Shown: one piece after another, positions 10,358-21,539 of the stretch | How positions within the stretch are numbered: the first letter of the stretch is position 1 | Layout: the number at the start of each line of letters is the position of its first letter | Source: Corythucha ciliata | Taxonomy: Eukaryota; Arthropoda; Insecta; Hemiptera; Tingidae | Assembly: GCA_038030265.1 (NCBI GenBank) | Contig: CM075938.1 | Coordinates: 1,589,009 to 1,653,008 of the forward strand | Length of the DNA: 64,000 nucleotides | Direction of reading: 5' to 3' | Notes under the pieces: generated by a model | Told to the model about the DNA's origin: nothing | Seen by the model: only the letters and a program-made list of their open reading frames with translations | The model's database searches: none | Made by a program: the position numbers and the translations under genes

Positions 10358-10487
10358 TATATGGCAAATCGAACCGACCTCGGATTCGTGTTCTAGGGGT
10401 TCTGAAACGTGAAAAAAAAGTATCACAACCCATATGTGCGACCATCAGGGCGAGACCAATAGTGCATTTTTTGAATGAAATGCACTA
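10358..10487 (-). mobile_element. Right part of the outer HINE-like element
   Basis: On the minus strand this begins AGTGCATTTCATTC at 10487, then a short hairpin partner AATGCACTATTGGTCTCG. This matches the first ~45 bases of the intact copy at 6560. It then runs into ATATATA at mariner element 3. Together with 1758-2331 it shows that the mariners sit inside an older HINE. Confidence 0.6.
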
Positions 10488-11637
10488 AAAAATAATAAAA
10501 AGAGTCTTGTCTTGCCCTATTTATTGTCTATTACAATACGAGTGGTGATGTTGAGTTTGAGGAGGAGAAAAGTTGTCCTAAGAATGTCAAAACAAAAAGC
10601 AAGTTTATTGATTTTTTCGAGATCTCAATAACAATAGAATATAATAAATAATATGTAAAAAAAAAACTTGTTTAAACAAGGTTTTGAAAAATGAATGAAC
10701 TAATGTAGAAAATCTGGACGAAACTCTTTAAAAATTGAAGCTAAGACGCGGAATCAAGCGTCAAGTGTGCACTGCTCTATAGAATTCAATGTATCTCTTG
10801 GTATCTAGCTTACAAGTGACGCGAAATCTAGATTACTTTTGCCGCAAGTGTGCACCGGGCCTACGGGCACGTTGTACACAGCTCGATCAGGATGTGTAGC
10901 ATGAAATTGGGGGGGGGGGGAATAATAATGAGTATTTTCTCCGTCTTCATCTCCTTCTTCTGGTTCGATTTGTCTTAAAAGTATCCCTCGCGTGATAAAA
11001 TTTCTCAAATTAAAGCCGCCCCCAGGGCTATAGCCCCTCGGTCTCACCCCCCCCCCCCGCCATGATCCGGCCCTGGAAGAGCACCATGAATGTTCTGATA
11101 CCCAAGAGCAGTCGTTGAGGCTAAAGAACGGGGGTCGGGGGGGGGGGGGGCACTACAATTACGTAACTTAAAAGAGGGGGGTTCTTCAATATAATTTTAA
11201 GGTAACAAAAAATTAAAATTAAGCCCGCTCGTTATTCCTCACCAGGAGCCAAATATCAAAACTATTTGCATCCCACGCATACCTACCCGTGATTTTGCTA
11301 AACTCTTTCACTTCAAATTTTTGGGAACGTTCAAGAACGCAATTTTGATCCGTTTTAAAGATTTCTTCCAATCATCCGTTCACACTTTTGAAGATGAAGT
11401 GCCTACAGCTGTCGAATCATCGTCGATGATTGTTTTTTTTTTTTTCTTTCTTTCTTTCTTTACACATACGTTGTGCGTGGTCATCAGTCTTCAAAGAAAA
11501 GCTCAATAGGCGAATAATTTATTTTTACGATTCATGATGGCAGATCCTTAGTTGGGTCTTGAGCGGTCAACAAGTACTCGAATGCTGGCGTCTTCCCTTA
11601 TGTCTTCTTCTTCTACTACTACTACTATAATTTTTTG

Positions 11638-11669
<32 letters not shown>

Positions 11670-12269
11670 TTGACCTACCTGTATCCTACTGACCGGCTAT
11701 AGGAAGTGAGCCAAAGAACGGTTCCACCTGACGTCACGGGCAATCACGATCCGACATTTCGGAAGAGGAACATTTTTCTCTCCAGTTGTAGAGAACGACG
11801 AACGCCGGACTGGGCTTCGTCGCACCCGCACTTCCTCTAATTTCGGTTTCATAGTAAGTGCCGTTTCATTCAACACATATATGAATAATTAGAATATCAC
11901 GTAGGGGAGCAATCCTTCTTGTGCTGCTATAAGAACTATTGACAACTCTTGTTTTTAAAATTATGTACTGTGTTCGTCCCTTATTTTTGAAAATTTTAAA
12001 CCAGGGGCCCTGTTTTATAACTTTAACGACAGCATTAAACGCACGTAAATCATTTGCTTTCGTTGAATAATTTTATAAATCAGGCGACCTACTGTTGATA
12101 TCAACTGTTGCTAAGTTTAGCAGGTCCCCAGTTTCGTTTTTTTCTCTCTCTCTCTCTCTCTCTCATTATCTATTTGAATCGTGTTCCAACTAAAGATAAG
12201 TTCATCATTTTTTTGGTTTTTGCGGCGTCATCTCAAGTAAACTTTTTAATTCAAGGATTTGGCGTCACG
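10488..12269. other. Intergenic region upstream of the takeout gene: simple repeats and a dispersed repeat fragment
   Basis: No gene seen. Holds a fragment of a dispersed repeat on minus (about 10975-11082, ending GATCCGGCCCTG with a C run and a GGGCTATAGCCCC block; relatives near 20495-20600 and 22420-22490). Also G or C homopolymers (10909-10921, 11047-11058, 11137-11150), TTTC-type repeats (11443-11463, 11637-11671), a (CTA)n run near 11616 and (TC)n at 12143-12164. The last few hundred bases probably include the takeout promoter and 5' UTR, but I cannot place the start. Confidence 0.6.
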
Positions 12270-13619
12270 ATGAAGCCAGCGTTGCTAATTACAATTATCA
12301 CTTGTTCGGCAATCATCACGGACAGTTTCGCCCAAGAAGACGGAACACGTAGGTACATTTGATTTCTCTCTCTCTCTTGTATAAATGAGGAATCTTTTTG
12401 TCCTTGACGCTTCAAAAATATTCTGATCGCAACGCATTAAAATGTTGCACGCCCTTGATTCACAAGTTAACGCTTCAAATGAAAATGGGGGAAATGAAAT
12501 TAAGTATCATTTTCCAGCGTTGTAGCGCTAATCGTTAAGTGATGTGCACCGTATTTTGTTTGAAGCGCTAAATATAAGGGAAGGGCAGCCTTGTTTATTT
12601 TTCTCTCCTATTTCCTTAATATTTTTATTTTTTAAAGCTTATTTCCTTCACCCATGCCACAAAAACGACCCTAATGTCAACGAATGTCTCACGTACGCGG
12701 CTAATCATCTGGCAATGCACATGAAAAAGGGTGAGTTGAAATGGTTCTCAGAAAAAAGAAAAGAGAGAAAAAAAAAAAAAAAAAGTCTGGACTTGAAAGA
12801 TTGTTTTTCTCTTCTATCTAAGGGATTCCCGAACTGGAAATTGGCGACGTCGAACCAATTATTATCGATGAAATCAATTTAGCATTGGGATCCGGTCCTG
12901 ATGGTTACAGAGCAACTTTTAAGGACGTCAAAGCTTACGGTGTTAGCAATTTAACTATAACAGGAATTAGGTAGATATTCATTTTTTTTTAAAAAAAATG
13001 CGATTTGAAACGAGGAGTTCAAAAATAATCTTTTTCATTTTCTAAAGGTCAGATCTTGACTCCCTTCAACTTCAATTCAGTTTTTTCATACCGAAAATCA
13101 TGGTTCGCGCCAAGTACCGAAGCTCAGGTGTTTTAATTATGGTTCAAGCCAGCGGAGGAGGAGATTATTGGGGGAAATATGGTAAACCCTAATCTATTAT
13201 TTATTAATTCCGCATTTTCTACATTGAGATTTTATTTTTGATGAATAAACAGATGGCGTCAGAGCAAAGATATACCTGAGAGCTAGCAAACAATTAATCG
13301 ATGGAGTAAACTATCTCGCTGTGGAAGATCTTAAAATGGATTTCAGCGTTCGTGAACTTCAAATGGGCATTGAAAACGTACAGAATGGGAATTCAGTGAT
13401 AGGTATGATAACTAAAGACATCTTTGATTCGTAATAATATTCTAATAAAATGTTACTGTTCGAGCAGAGGCAGCCTTGAATCTCTTCATTAATTCACACA
13501 GTCAAGAGCTTCTCAGGGAAATGAAACCGACCATTAAAAAGAAACTTTTGACAACGATGCGTCAGTTTATTGATAATTTATTTTCTCGCATTCCGTACGA
13601 TTATTGGATCATCGAATAA
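12270..13619 (+). CDS. Takeout/juvenile hormone binding protein (JHBP) family, 6 exons
   Basis: Coding exons 12270-12348, 12638-12730, 12823-12970, 13048-13181, 13253-13402 and 13468-13619 all have GT/AG borders. Their lengths add up to 756 nt (251 codons and stop) with every phase matching. Residues 1-22 form a signal peptide (MKPALLITIITCSAIITDSF). The mature N-terminus has the two family cysteines (Cys33 in HPCHKNDP, Cys43 in VNECL), which form the disulfide loop. The remainder follows the takeout layout: IPELEIGDVEPI, a VKAYGVSNLTITGI strand, and a C-terminal helix ending in YWIIE. Family members are secreted carriers of small hydrophobic ligands with roles in feeding, circadian output and courtship; the ligand here is unknown. 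A poly(A) signal lies at 13723. Confidence 0.92.
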
Positions 13620-13722
13620 GGAGGGATGGTTTAATTGTAGTTTTTTTCACTTATTGCATTGCGCTATTACTATTTATTGCTTTTCAAACTGAACTTTAAG
13701 CACTTGTTAATGATTCACAGAG

Positions 13723-13728
13723 AATAAA
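13723..13728 (+). terminator. Poly(A) signal of the takeout gene
   Basis: AATAAA, 104 bases past the takeout stop codon, in a T-rich context. The only canonical signal close behind the gene. Confidence 0.6.
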
Positions 13729-13789
13729 TTTTATTCTTGGGACTGAATTTTTCACGACCGTTCGAGACTCCGCGAGATTTTCGATCATT

Positions 13790-14190
13790 ATGGGTCAAAT
13801 ACCATCTGAAAAGACACATTGGGTGGGGGAGATTTACGCCAAAAAACCACCACATCGAGGGCAAAATTGTCGCGAGAGACGCGAATGACCTCATCACTGA
13901 AAATTGACGTTTAACTCCATACCCTCGTCACGTCCGCCAGGGCAAAAATTTTGCGAAAGGTCACGGCCAAAAGGGCAAACTTTGAGGGAAACTTGACATT
14001 GTGAGGAAAAAAAAAAAAAACTCTTTCGAAAGGCCGCGGCACATCACCGAGGAAACTATATACGCAAAATGCCCAAACGGTGGGCAAAACACTCACGTGA
14101 ATCGCCACTTTCAAGGCAAAATTTTTGCGAAATGAAGGCACGTCAAGGGCAACAAATACGTGAAACGTTTCACCAAGAGAAATGTAATGG
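13790..14190 (+). repeat. Degenerate ~30-bp tandem array with GGGCAAAATTTTTGCGAAA motif
   Basis: Repeated variants of GGGCAAAATT(T)TTGCGAAA alternate with CACGTGAAT/CACGTC segments at roughly 28-35 bp spacing. Very degenerate. Related in plan, not sequence, to the other minisatellites of the window. Confidence 0.45.
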
Positions 14191-14391
14191 TGAAGTTATC
14201 GTCTATTTTTTTTTTTTTTTTTTAAGTCGTCAGTTTCCAGGGGTTTTCTATTTTGCCACCCTTGCCGGCTACTCCATTTTCCGCCGCTATGGGAGGCTTA
14301 GCGCTTCTGCTGCTCCTGTGCTTCCTTGATAACGTTATAATTTTGCCTCCTGAATTCAATTTTAAGTAAATCGTTACTGTGATTTGTGAAT

Positions 14392-14510
14392 AATGGCAAG
14401 TTCATCCTCTCAAACAATTATTATCGACGGTGACGAGGAATACTCCAAATTTTTCAAACGCCTGACGATTGAGGGATATTCCTACACCCTTCGCAGAAAG
14501 AAAAAGTGTA
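14392..14510 (+). CDS. Possible first coding exon of an unidentified gene (FLYWCH-like start)
   Basis: ATG at 14392 opens a frame starting MASSSSQTIIIDGDEEYSKF followed by a GYSYTLRRKKK segment, then a good donor (GTAAGC) near 14510. The GY.Y.L.RKKK pattern resembles the start of FLYWCH zinc-finger domains, but the YWxC part is absent and I found no second exon downstream. Could be a dead exon captured near MITEs. Confidence 0.3.
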
Positions 14511-14570
14511 AGCAAATGTACGTCATATTTTGTTCGGCATCTTATTCTTGAGCGACACGCGATACCTATT

Positions 14571-14717
14571 GGCGTTTTCCATTTACCTACCTAAAATTCT
14601 GCTCTAGAGCACTTCATTTCCACTCGTCCTCTCTGAATTAAAACATATGTTAATGGAGGAGATGGATGGAAATGAATTGCTCTAGAGCAGAATTTTAGGT
14701 AGGTAAAAGGAAAACGC
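14571..14717. mobile_element. MITE, family 1 copy a
   Basis: Inverted arms starting GGCGTTTTCCATTTACC, with CTGCTCTAGAGCA before the centre, about 60 bp each. Related copies at 16369-16510 and 62575-62710 share the GCGTTTTCCATTT tip and the AAAATTC...CTCT block. No ORF. Confidence 0.8.
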
Positions 14718-14724
14718 TATTTTT

Positions 14725-15460
14725 TAACTATAGTCTGTCCACTTAGTGATGGACTCTCAAGCCACCAAAAATATTAAAGAACTCAACAACAAAACTTCTA
14801 CTACGGGAACTATGTTACGTATAGACGCTACACAGTGATCATTTGTTCTAAAATTATTCCCAGTGCGTTATTTTTAGGAGAAGGGGCAAAGAGGAAGCTC
14901 ATTCCACTAAATTCAAGGGCGGGCGAGAGTCCATCCCTAAGTGGACAGACATAGTCGCTTTTTTAAAACTACAGTACTCGCCTGTTATAGTGATCACGTT
15001 GGGGCAGGACGGATTTGATCTTGTTCTGAACGATCTGATTCTGGAGACCGAAGCAGAGTCTAAATACAGAAAATCAGTCCACTCTGAACACTTTAGGGCG
15101 AGTTATGGGCTGGTCCGCAGAATGAGGAAGTTTCACGGGTTCAGAACTTATTCATAAATCTATTTGTTTTACGTTAATTTACGCTAAAATAAAGCATGAA
15201 TCCGTTCGTAAAATAACCCAGTAGCTAATAAATACACGATTTCTGAATTTTTAGGTAATTTCAAACACGCCAGCTAGCATGTTAGCGTCATAAATGCCTT
15301 CCGAAAAAAAATTCGCCTGTAACGATGCTGTCGGGGAGGAGTTTGTTGTGTTTTTTTTTGCCTTATTTTCTACTAGAGCTCTTCAATAATAAAATAATGG
15401 AGGATAACCAGATGAGCTATTTAGAGGCAAGAAAAGTCTGAAAATACATGGGATGTTAAG
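14725..15460. other. Gene-free stretch with a solo end of a dispersed TIR family
   Basis: Nothing coding. About 15058-15127 matches one arm of the 9-bp-TSD element at 23839-24329 (AAAATCAG..., GTTATGGGCTGGTCCGCAGA). An inverted pair of TGTCCAC(T)TAG-type ends (about 14735 and 14930-14955) suggests a small ~215-bp element around CACTTAGTGATGGACTCTC...GAGAGTCCATCCCTAAGTGG. Confidence 0.45.
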
Positions 15461-15468
15461 CCGGCTCC

Positions 15469-15598
15469 ACATATGCGGTGTTAGCCAAATACGAGCAAAA
15501 TATTAATCAATTTCTAGCTTTGCCTAGAAACCGACCAGCTGAAAATTGAAAAATATTTTGCTCGTTATTTGGCAAATACCGCATGTGTGGAGCCGGCT
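15469..15598. mobile_element. MITE with TTA target duplication (PIF/Harbinger-like)
   Basis: Perfect outer repeats AGCCGGCTCCACAT(A/G)TGCGGT, with inner AATATTTTGCTCGT/ACGAGCAAAATATT pairing. 130 bp long, flanked on both sides by TTA (15466-15468 and 15599-15601), the 3-bp duplication typical of PIF/Harbinger. Confidence 0.8.
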
Positions 15599-15601
15599 TT
15601 A

Positions 15602-16368
15602 CGTTGCGGAAAATGTTCGTTTTGGCGGTATTTCAAAAATGTCAACTTTTGTTATGGTGGATTTCACCACCGAGAGTTACGTTAACTCAGAATTAACTGA
15701 AAAAAGGCGTCACTATTTATGTAAACAACGTTAGAGTTAGGTAACTCCAATCTAACTTCCGGTGGTGAAATTGGCCCTTAATAAATAGAAAATATTTCTG
15801 AAGGGGTTTAAATTTTTATTTAATTCATTTTCGTGGAAGGATTGATATGCCTCATCGAAAAAAAATATTTTTGGAAAATGGGAAACTTTCTCATACAATA
15901 CGCTCCGGTGCGGGGAGAAGGGGGTCAGAAAAGCCACCAAATTTTGATGGCTTGTAGTGCCATCGAAACAGAGTCTAAATGCATAAAATCAGCCTAGTCG
16001 TAACACTTTAGGTTGAGTTATGGGCTGGTCCACGGAATTCGTTTTGTTTGTCCGCAAATTAGGAGGACACGAATAAATTTACACAGCCTATTTTTCAAAA
16101 ACTTTAACTTGGAGTCTAGGGTTTGACAGAGGGGGAATCGAAATAAATAGAGGCGAGTAGGCGAGTAGTTTCACTGTTTGTTTTTATTTTAATCTGTATT
16201 TTCGGGCGACCCTCCAAACCTACATAAGTTTCCAAATTTGCAAGTTGTGTAGTTTTTAAACCATTCGAACACATGTTGCTATGTGTATGCAACCTGTACA
16301 AATTAGTAACTTTTGTAGCTTTTGTATGTCGCCAAAAAATACCTAATAATGAACGAATTGAAACATTT
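15602..16368. other. Gene-free stretch with a second solo arm of the 23839-24329 family
   Basis: 15970-16072 matches the GGCTGGTCC...GTCCGCAAATTAGGAGGAC arm of the 23839-24329 element. A short inverted pair around 15665-15775 (TTTCACCACCGAGAGTTACG against CGGTGGTGAAATT) brackets about 110 bp and is another small MITE candidate. No gene recognised. Confidence 0.45.
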
Positions 16369-16510
16369 GTCGCTTTCCATTTGCATAAAATTCCACTCTG
16401 GAGCCGAGCATTTCCACCCGTCTTCTCCGTTATCATATGATATAATTCAGAGAAGGCGCGGGTGGAAATGCTCGGCTTCATAGCGGAGTTTTATGCAAAT
16501 GGAAATCGCT
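16369..16510. mobile_element. MITE, family 1 copy b
   Basis: Arms start GTCGCTTTCCATTTGCATAA and mirror as TTATGCAAATGGAAATCGC, with GGAGCCGAGCATTTCCACCC against the inverse near the centre. Same layout as 14571-14717. Confidence 0.78.
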
Positions 16511-17090
16511 AATAGTTACTATAATACTTTTTATAGAAAATAATTGTGCGACACACAAAAGGTGCACTGTGAATGACAGTAATGACTTTTTATCAAATAT
16601 TCCAGTTAATTCGAAACGTCCAGGGCCAAGCCAATTGCTATTCAGCTACAATCGGCCTAAAGGAATATTAATACCATTTTGTGGGAGCCCTTTTTTGCGA
16701 AAGGAGAACATTCTGTTCCACTGCAGCCATGGTCCTAAAAGATATAAAACGAAATCGGACCAGCCACAAGATAGTAGATAATCATTCCTTGGGCCATGGG
16801 AGTCAAAAATGATGCCCTTCGCTCTGTTCATTTTTCGCTTAGGAGGATCATCCAAATGGTAAAAAAAAGATATTCTGGTTACACGAGACAAAAAAAATGA
16901 ACTGCCAGGCCAAAATGACAGTGTCTAAAATACTTGTATTCCCGGACTATAAAGTTGAGGATCCTAATAACCGGGATGAAAAACAGATTGTAAGTATGAT
17001 CGTCAGAGGTTACCCACTTTTTGATTTAATTTGTTCAGCTGGTTAATATTGTCTTTTTTTAGGTACGAAAAAATGTCCGTTTTATCAGAA
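16511..17090. other. Gene-free stretch
   Basis: No convincing exon. Short inverted segments around the CCATGGTCC/GGGCCATGG pair (16728 and 16792) may form a small hairpin element of ~200 bp (16610-16880). Nothing else recognised. Confidence 0.4.
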
Positions 17091-18470
17091 AACTTTCAAC
17101 TTTTTAGGAAATCTTGAGCTTATGAGCGTAATAGTTCGATTTTACGAGGACATTTTAGTTTAAAAGGTATCAATTAAAATTGAGTAAATCACCAGTCTCA
17201 TAAGGAAATAGTTGCCGATTACAAGCGCAAACAATCAATTTTAAAAGTAAATTGTACATTTTATGAAGAAATTGTCAATTTAATGAGAAAATTGCCAATT
17301 TTAAGAGTACACTGTCAATTTTATGAGAAAATTGTCCATTTTATGAGGAAATAGTCAATTTTATAAGGAAAGTGTAGATTTTATAAGGAAAATGTCAATT
17401 TTATGAGTAAATTTCATAAGAAAATTGTCAATTTTATTAGGAAATTGTCAAATTCACGAGGAAATTGTTAATTTCGTGAAGAAATTGTTAATTTCATGAA
17501 GAAATTGTCAATTTTATGAGAAAATTATCAATTGTTTGAAGAAATTGTCAATTTTAAAGGAAATTGTCAATTTTATGAGAAAAATTGTCAATTTTATGAA
17601 GACAATGTCATTTTATGATGAAATTGTCCATTTTATGAGGAAATAGTCAATTTTATAAGGAAATTGTAGATTTTATAAGGAAAATGTCAATTTTATGAGT
17701 AAATTTCATAAGGAAATTGTCAAATTCACGAGGAAATTGTTAATTTCGTGAAAAAATTGTTAATTTCATGAAGAAATTGTCAATTTTATGAGAAAATTAT
17801 CAATTGTTTGAAGAAATTGTCAATTTTAAAGGAAATTGTCAATTTTATGAGAAAATTGTCAATTTTATGAAGACAATGTCATTTTATGATGAAATTGTCC
17901 ATTTTATTAGGAAATTGTCAATTTCATAAGGAAATTGTAAAAAGTATAAGGCAATTGTCAATTTTAAGAGGAAATAGTCAATTTCAAGGGTAAATTGTTA
18001 ATTTTATTATGATATTGTCATTTTTTTGTGGAAAGTGTCAATATAATGAGGAAATTGACAATTTTATAAAGACATTGTCAATTTTATGAGGAAGTTGTAA
18101 ATTTCATGAGGAAATTGACAATTTTATATGGAAATTTTCAATTTTTTGAAGAAATTGTCCATTTTAAGAGGAAATAGTCAATTTTACAAGGAAATTGTCA
18201 ATTTTAAACGGAAATTGTCAAGTTCATGAGGAAAGTTTCAATTTTTAAAGCAAATTGTCAATTTGATAAAGAAATTGTCCATTTTATTAGGAAACAGTTC
18301 ATTTCATAAGGAACTTGTAAATTTTATAAGGCTACTGTCAATTTTATGAGGAAATTGTCAATTCACGAGGGAATTGTCAATTTGAAGAGGACATTGTCAT
18401 TTTTATGAAGAACTTGTCAATCTCATGAATGAACAGCCAATTTCGGGAATTTTCACATTTCACAAGGAGG
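17090..18470 (+). repeat. Minisatellite A, ~20-21-bp unit GAAATTGTCAATTTTATGAG
   Basis: About 60 degenerate units of GAAATTGTCAATTTTATGAG and variants (TAAGG, TTCATGAAG). Inside it, 17335-17580 is repeated almost unchanged at 17628-17873, a higher-order period of about 293 bp. ORFs here are by-products. AT-rich, no TIRs found at the edges. Confidence 0.92.
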
Positions 18471-18499
18471 CCTGTTTGCAGAGACAGATTACGCTTATT

Positions 18500-20030
18500 T
18501 TTCGCACTAAGAACCGTTTTCAGCTGGTTTCACACTGCTCAATAGCAAATCTCAATGGCAGCAAAGCTCAATAGGAAATCTCCAAGAGTCATATAATTTT
18601 AACTTAGCTTTTTCCTTACTTTAGCCACGAATTACCGTTATTTCACCTTTTCTATCCGCCAATTAGCGCTTTATGACCAGTTTAAGCCGAGAATTCATAA
18701 ATTTTAGCCATGAATGAGTGCTTTTTGTCAACTTTACCCGCAAATCAGCGCTTATTATATCACTTTTGGCCCGTTTATCGTTTTTCGTTAGTTCTTCTCA
18801 ATTTCAGCAGCGGACTAGCAGTTTTGTCCCCCCTCCCATAACCATGAATTAGCGGACTTTCTCAACTTTAGCAGCAAAGTAGCGTATTTATCCTGTGAGC
18901 GAGTTTCTTAATTTTCCACGAATTTTGGAGCTTTCCTCAATTTTAGCCGCAAATTAGCGATTTTTTTCCATTTTCTTAGCAGGGGATTAGCACTTTTCTC
19001 AGTTTTAGCTGAAAATTAGAGTTTTTCTTAGGTGTTTTCCTCAATACTAGGCACGAAATAGAGGGCTTTTCCCAAATTAGGATTTTTTCGGTTCACCATA
19101 ATGCTATGTATGAGCGATTTTTCTCCGTTTTACCCGCGCATTAGCAGTTTTTTCGCCGATTGCCTTGAGTTCGCGCTTTTCCTCAATTTCTGCCTCAAAA
19201 GTTGCATTCAGAAGCCGCGAATGGCGTAGTTATTCAGTTTTGACGCAAATTAGAATGTTTCTCAATTTTAGCCGCGGATTAGCACTTTTTATCAATTCAG
19301 GCTTAAAATTAAATTTTAAGATCTCTTAATTTAGGCCAGACTAACTAATCATTTTATAAATAATACCCACAAATTAGCGGGTTTTTTAACATTTTAGCAC
19401 CATATTAGCAATTTTACATTACTTTTAGGTATAGCTTATTGCTTCTTCTCAGTTCTCGCCCGTGAATCAGCGTTGTTTTTACTTATAACCATGCTTGAAT
19501 GAGCGGTTTTTCTGAATCACCGCACTTTATACGAAAATTAGTGATGTTCCTGAATTTTAGAAGTGAATTGGCGCTTTTCCTAAATTTTAGCTGCCGTAGC
19601 GTTTCCAACCCGTGCATTACCGACTTCTTTCTATATTTGCCAAGAATTAGCGATTTCCTCAATTTAAAGCTGCAAATTAGTCATTTTTTCCTTTTTTTAG
19701 CTGAGAATTAGCCCTTTTCCTCAATTTGAACGGAAAATTAGCGTTTTTCTCAAATTTAGTCTGGAAGTTGCATCGCGAGACCACGAATAAGCGCTTTTTC
19801 GTAGGTATAGACACGAATATTAGAGATTTTTTCAATTTTTGCCGCGTCAGCAAGTTGCAAATTGCCGATTAGCACTTTACTGGGCTTTAAGGACCTAATG
19901 AAACTGGGGAAACGGTGTAGTTCCTCTTTTTAGCCGCGAATTTTCTTCAATATATCGTGAATTTTCTCAATTTGAGCCACCAGAATAGCGCTTTCAGAGG
20001 CTCATTCGATTCAATCGGCCCACAGTCTTA
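18500..20030 (+). repeat. Minisatellite B, ~30-bp unit with CGCGAATTAGCG core, forward orientation
   Basis: Highly degenerate tandem units approximating TTTTAGCCGCGAATTAGCG followed by CTTTTTCTCAA. Continuous from about 18600. Blocks of the same family recur across the window in both orientations. No element ends could be defined for this block. Confidence 0.88.
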
Positions 20031-20039
20031 GCTGATATC

Positions 20040-20925
20040 ACTTGCAACGTTATATTCTCCAGGTCGGATAAACAGGAATTTGTATAAAGTAGCCAAATCG
20101 CTGTCCTACCGTCCGACCTTTTCACATATACCTACATCCGTGGATAACCTAAAAATCCTCGTTTTTACGTATTTAAGCTTTTCGGGCGCCCCCCCCCCCC
20201 ACCCTGGCCACTACCTCGGTACGCTACTTCGTGGGGTCTGAAGTCCAAGGAAGCATGGACGCACGCGGACCTTTTCGGGCCGCTTGAAGTCGAGAAAATC
20301 TGCTAAACGTAACTTCAACGAGAAACGCTCATTTTTTGGAAATTTTATGAGGCTCTTTAGAGCGTTGGTACTAGTGCCCCTTCGTTCGTATACTTGTAGC
20401 TCTGGGGGGGGGGGATCTATCCCCCGTACCTACGCCTCTGAGGTGGGGTTTGAGGCTGAAAGCGCAGATTTTTGGGTTCGCCGTACCCAGGGCCGGATCG
20501 AGGCGGAGGACTTACGGGGCTATAGCCCTGGGCGGCAAAATTTGAGAAATGTTGTCAGTCCATGGAGGGAGATACCTATAAGACAAATTGAACTGGAAGA
20601 AGAATAAGAAGATGATGATGATGATGAAGAACATTTTTTTTTTTTTTTTTCCATTCCATGCGACACACCCAACAGCTGGCCACTTCGCGCCCGTATTAAG
20701 CAAGCTCCGGTGCGCAATTTGTTGAACGCCCACACGAAGCCGAGAGTGCTGTGCCACAGCTCGCCACAGCAGTACCCGGATGGCAGTGGCGTACCTACCG
20801 GGCCTACTGTAAGCCCGGGCGGAAATCTCTATGAGTCCCTTATCGCCCTTTGCTTGTTCAAATGACCAAATTCGAGGGTTTGTATCTTTCCGCGCTTCCA
20901 AAATTCAATTTTCACGTCTTAATCT
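20040..20925. other. Mixed repeat-derived stretch
   Basis: Contains a C run (20189-20201), a G run (20404-20413), a fragment of the CAGGGCCGGATC/GGGCTATAGCCC dispersed repeat (20492-20600), a (GAT)n run (20609-20627) and a T run (20635-20651). An apparent hAT-like tip, CAGTGGCGTACCTACCGGG, lies at 20784 and leads into the next minisatellite B block. No gene recognised. Confidence 0.5.
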
Positions 20926-21260
20926 CTTTCAAAGTCAATTTGGCTGTTTTCCTGTTATAAAATCGTTTCACGAGGTTGGCACTTTCTCTAAGCCAAACTT
21001 CTGAATGATCGCTTTTTCTTAATTTTAGACGTGAATCATCGCTTTGCCTTAATACAAGTCGTAGATTTGCCCCAACACAAGAGCGTTTTTTTCTCAAATT
21101 TGGCCAGGAAGTTGTATCAACAATGACGAATTGACGCATTTTCTCAATTTTAGCCACGAATGAGCGCTTTTTTGCAATTTTAGCCAAGAATATTCATCAT
21201 TTCTAAAACTTTTAGCCGCGTAATTGCCCCCAAGAACAGCAAATTAGCCTTGTAAATTTT
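20926..21260 (+). repeat. Minisatellite B block, forward orientation
   Basis: Units such as CTCAATTTTAGCCACGAATG with GCGCTTTTTT, spaced about 30 bp, following the CAGTGGCGTACC tip at 20784. No matching right tip or target duplication found. Confidence 0.75.
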
Positions 21261-21539
21261 AGCCGCCTAAGGACGTACAGAAACTGGGAACTAGCGTTTT
21301 TTGTCAATTTCAGGCCCGTAAGCTTGCTCACAGAAAATAACTGCGCAATGACCTCGATGGGTCACTATCTTTGGCCAATCGCGTAACGAGGCCACAAAAA
21401 AAAAACCCCCCTTAACGACAAGGCACAAACGAGCCGTTTTTATCTGGGGCTAATAATAAATGGACCTAAAATCGCCCACTTAAACCCTCCGTGTTACTGG
21501 ATGGTGTGTTAAGCAAAAATGGCCAAATTTAAAATTGGA

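Noticed and set aside
14392..14550. Complete small gene
   Set aside because: Frame is short and ends soon after a good donor site; more likely a lone first exon, listed at low confidence.
17090..18470. CRISPR-like regular array
   Set aside because: Units are contiguous and degenerate with no unique spacers of fixed length, and the context is eukaryotic. It is a minisatellite.
20284..20607. 107-codon plus ORF and overlapping 129-codon minus ORF
   Set aside because: Runs through a dispersed repeat fragment, G run and (GAT)n; no domain.
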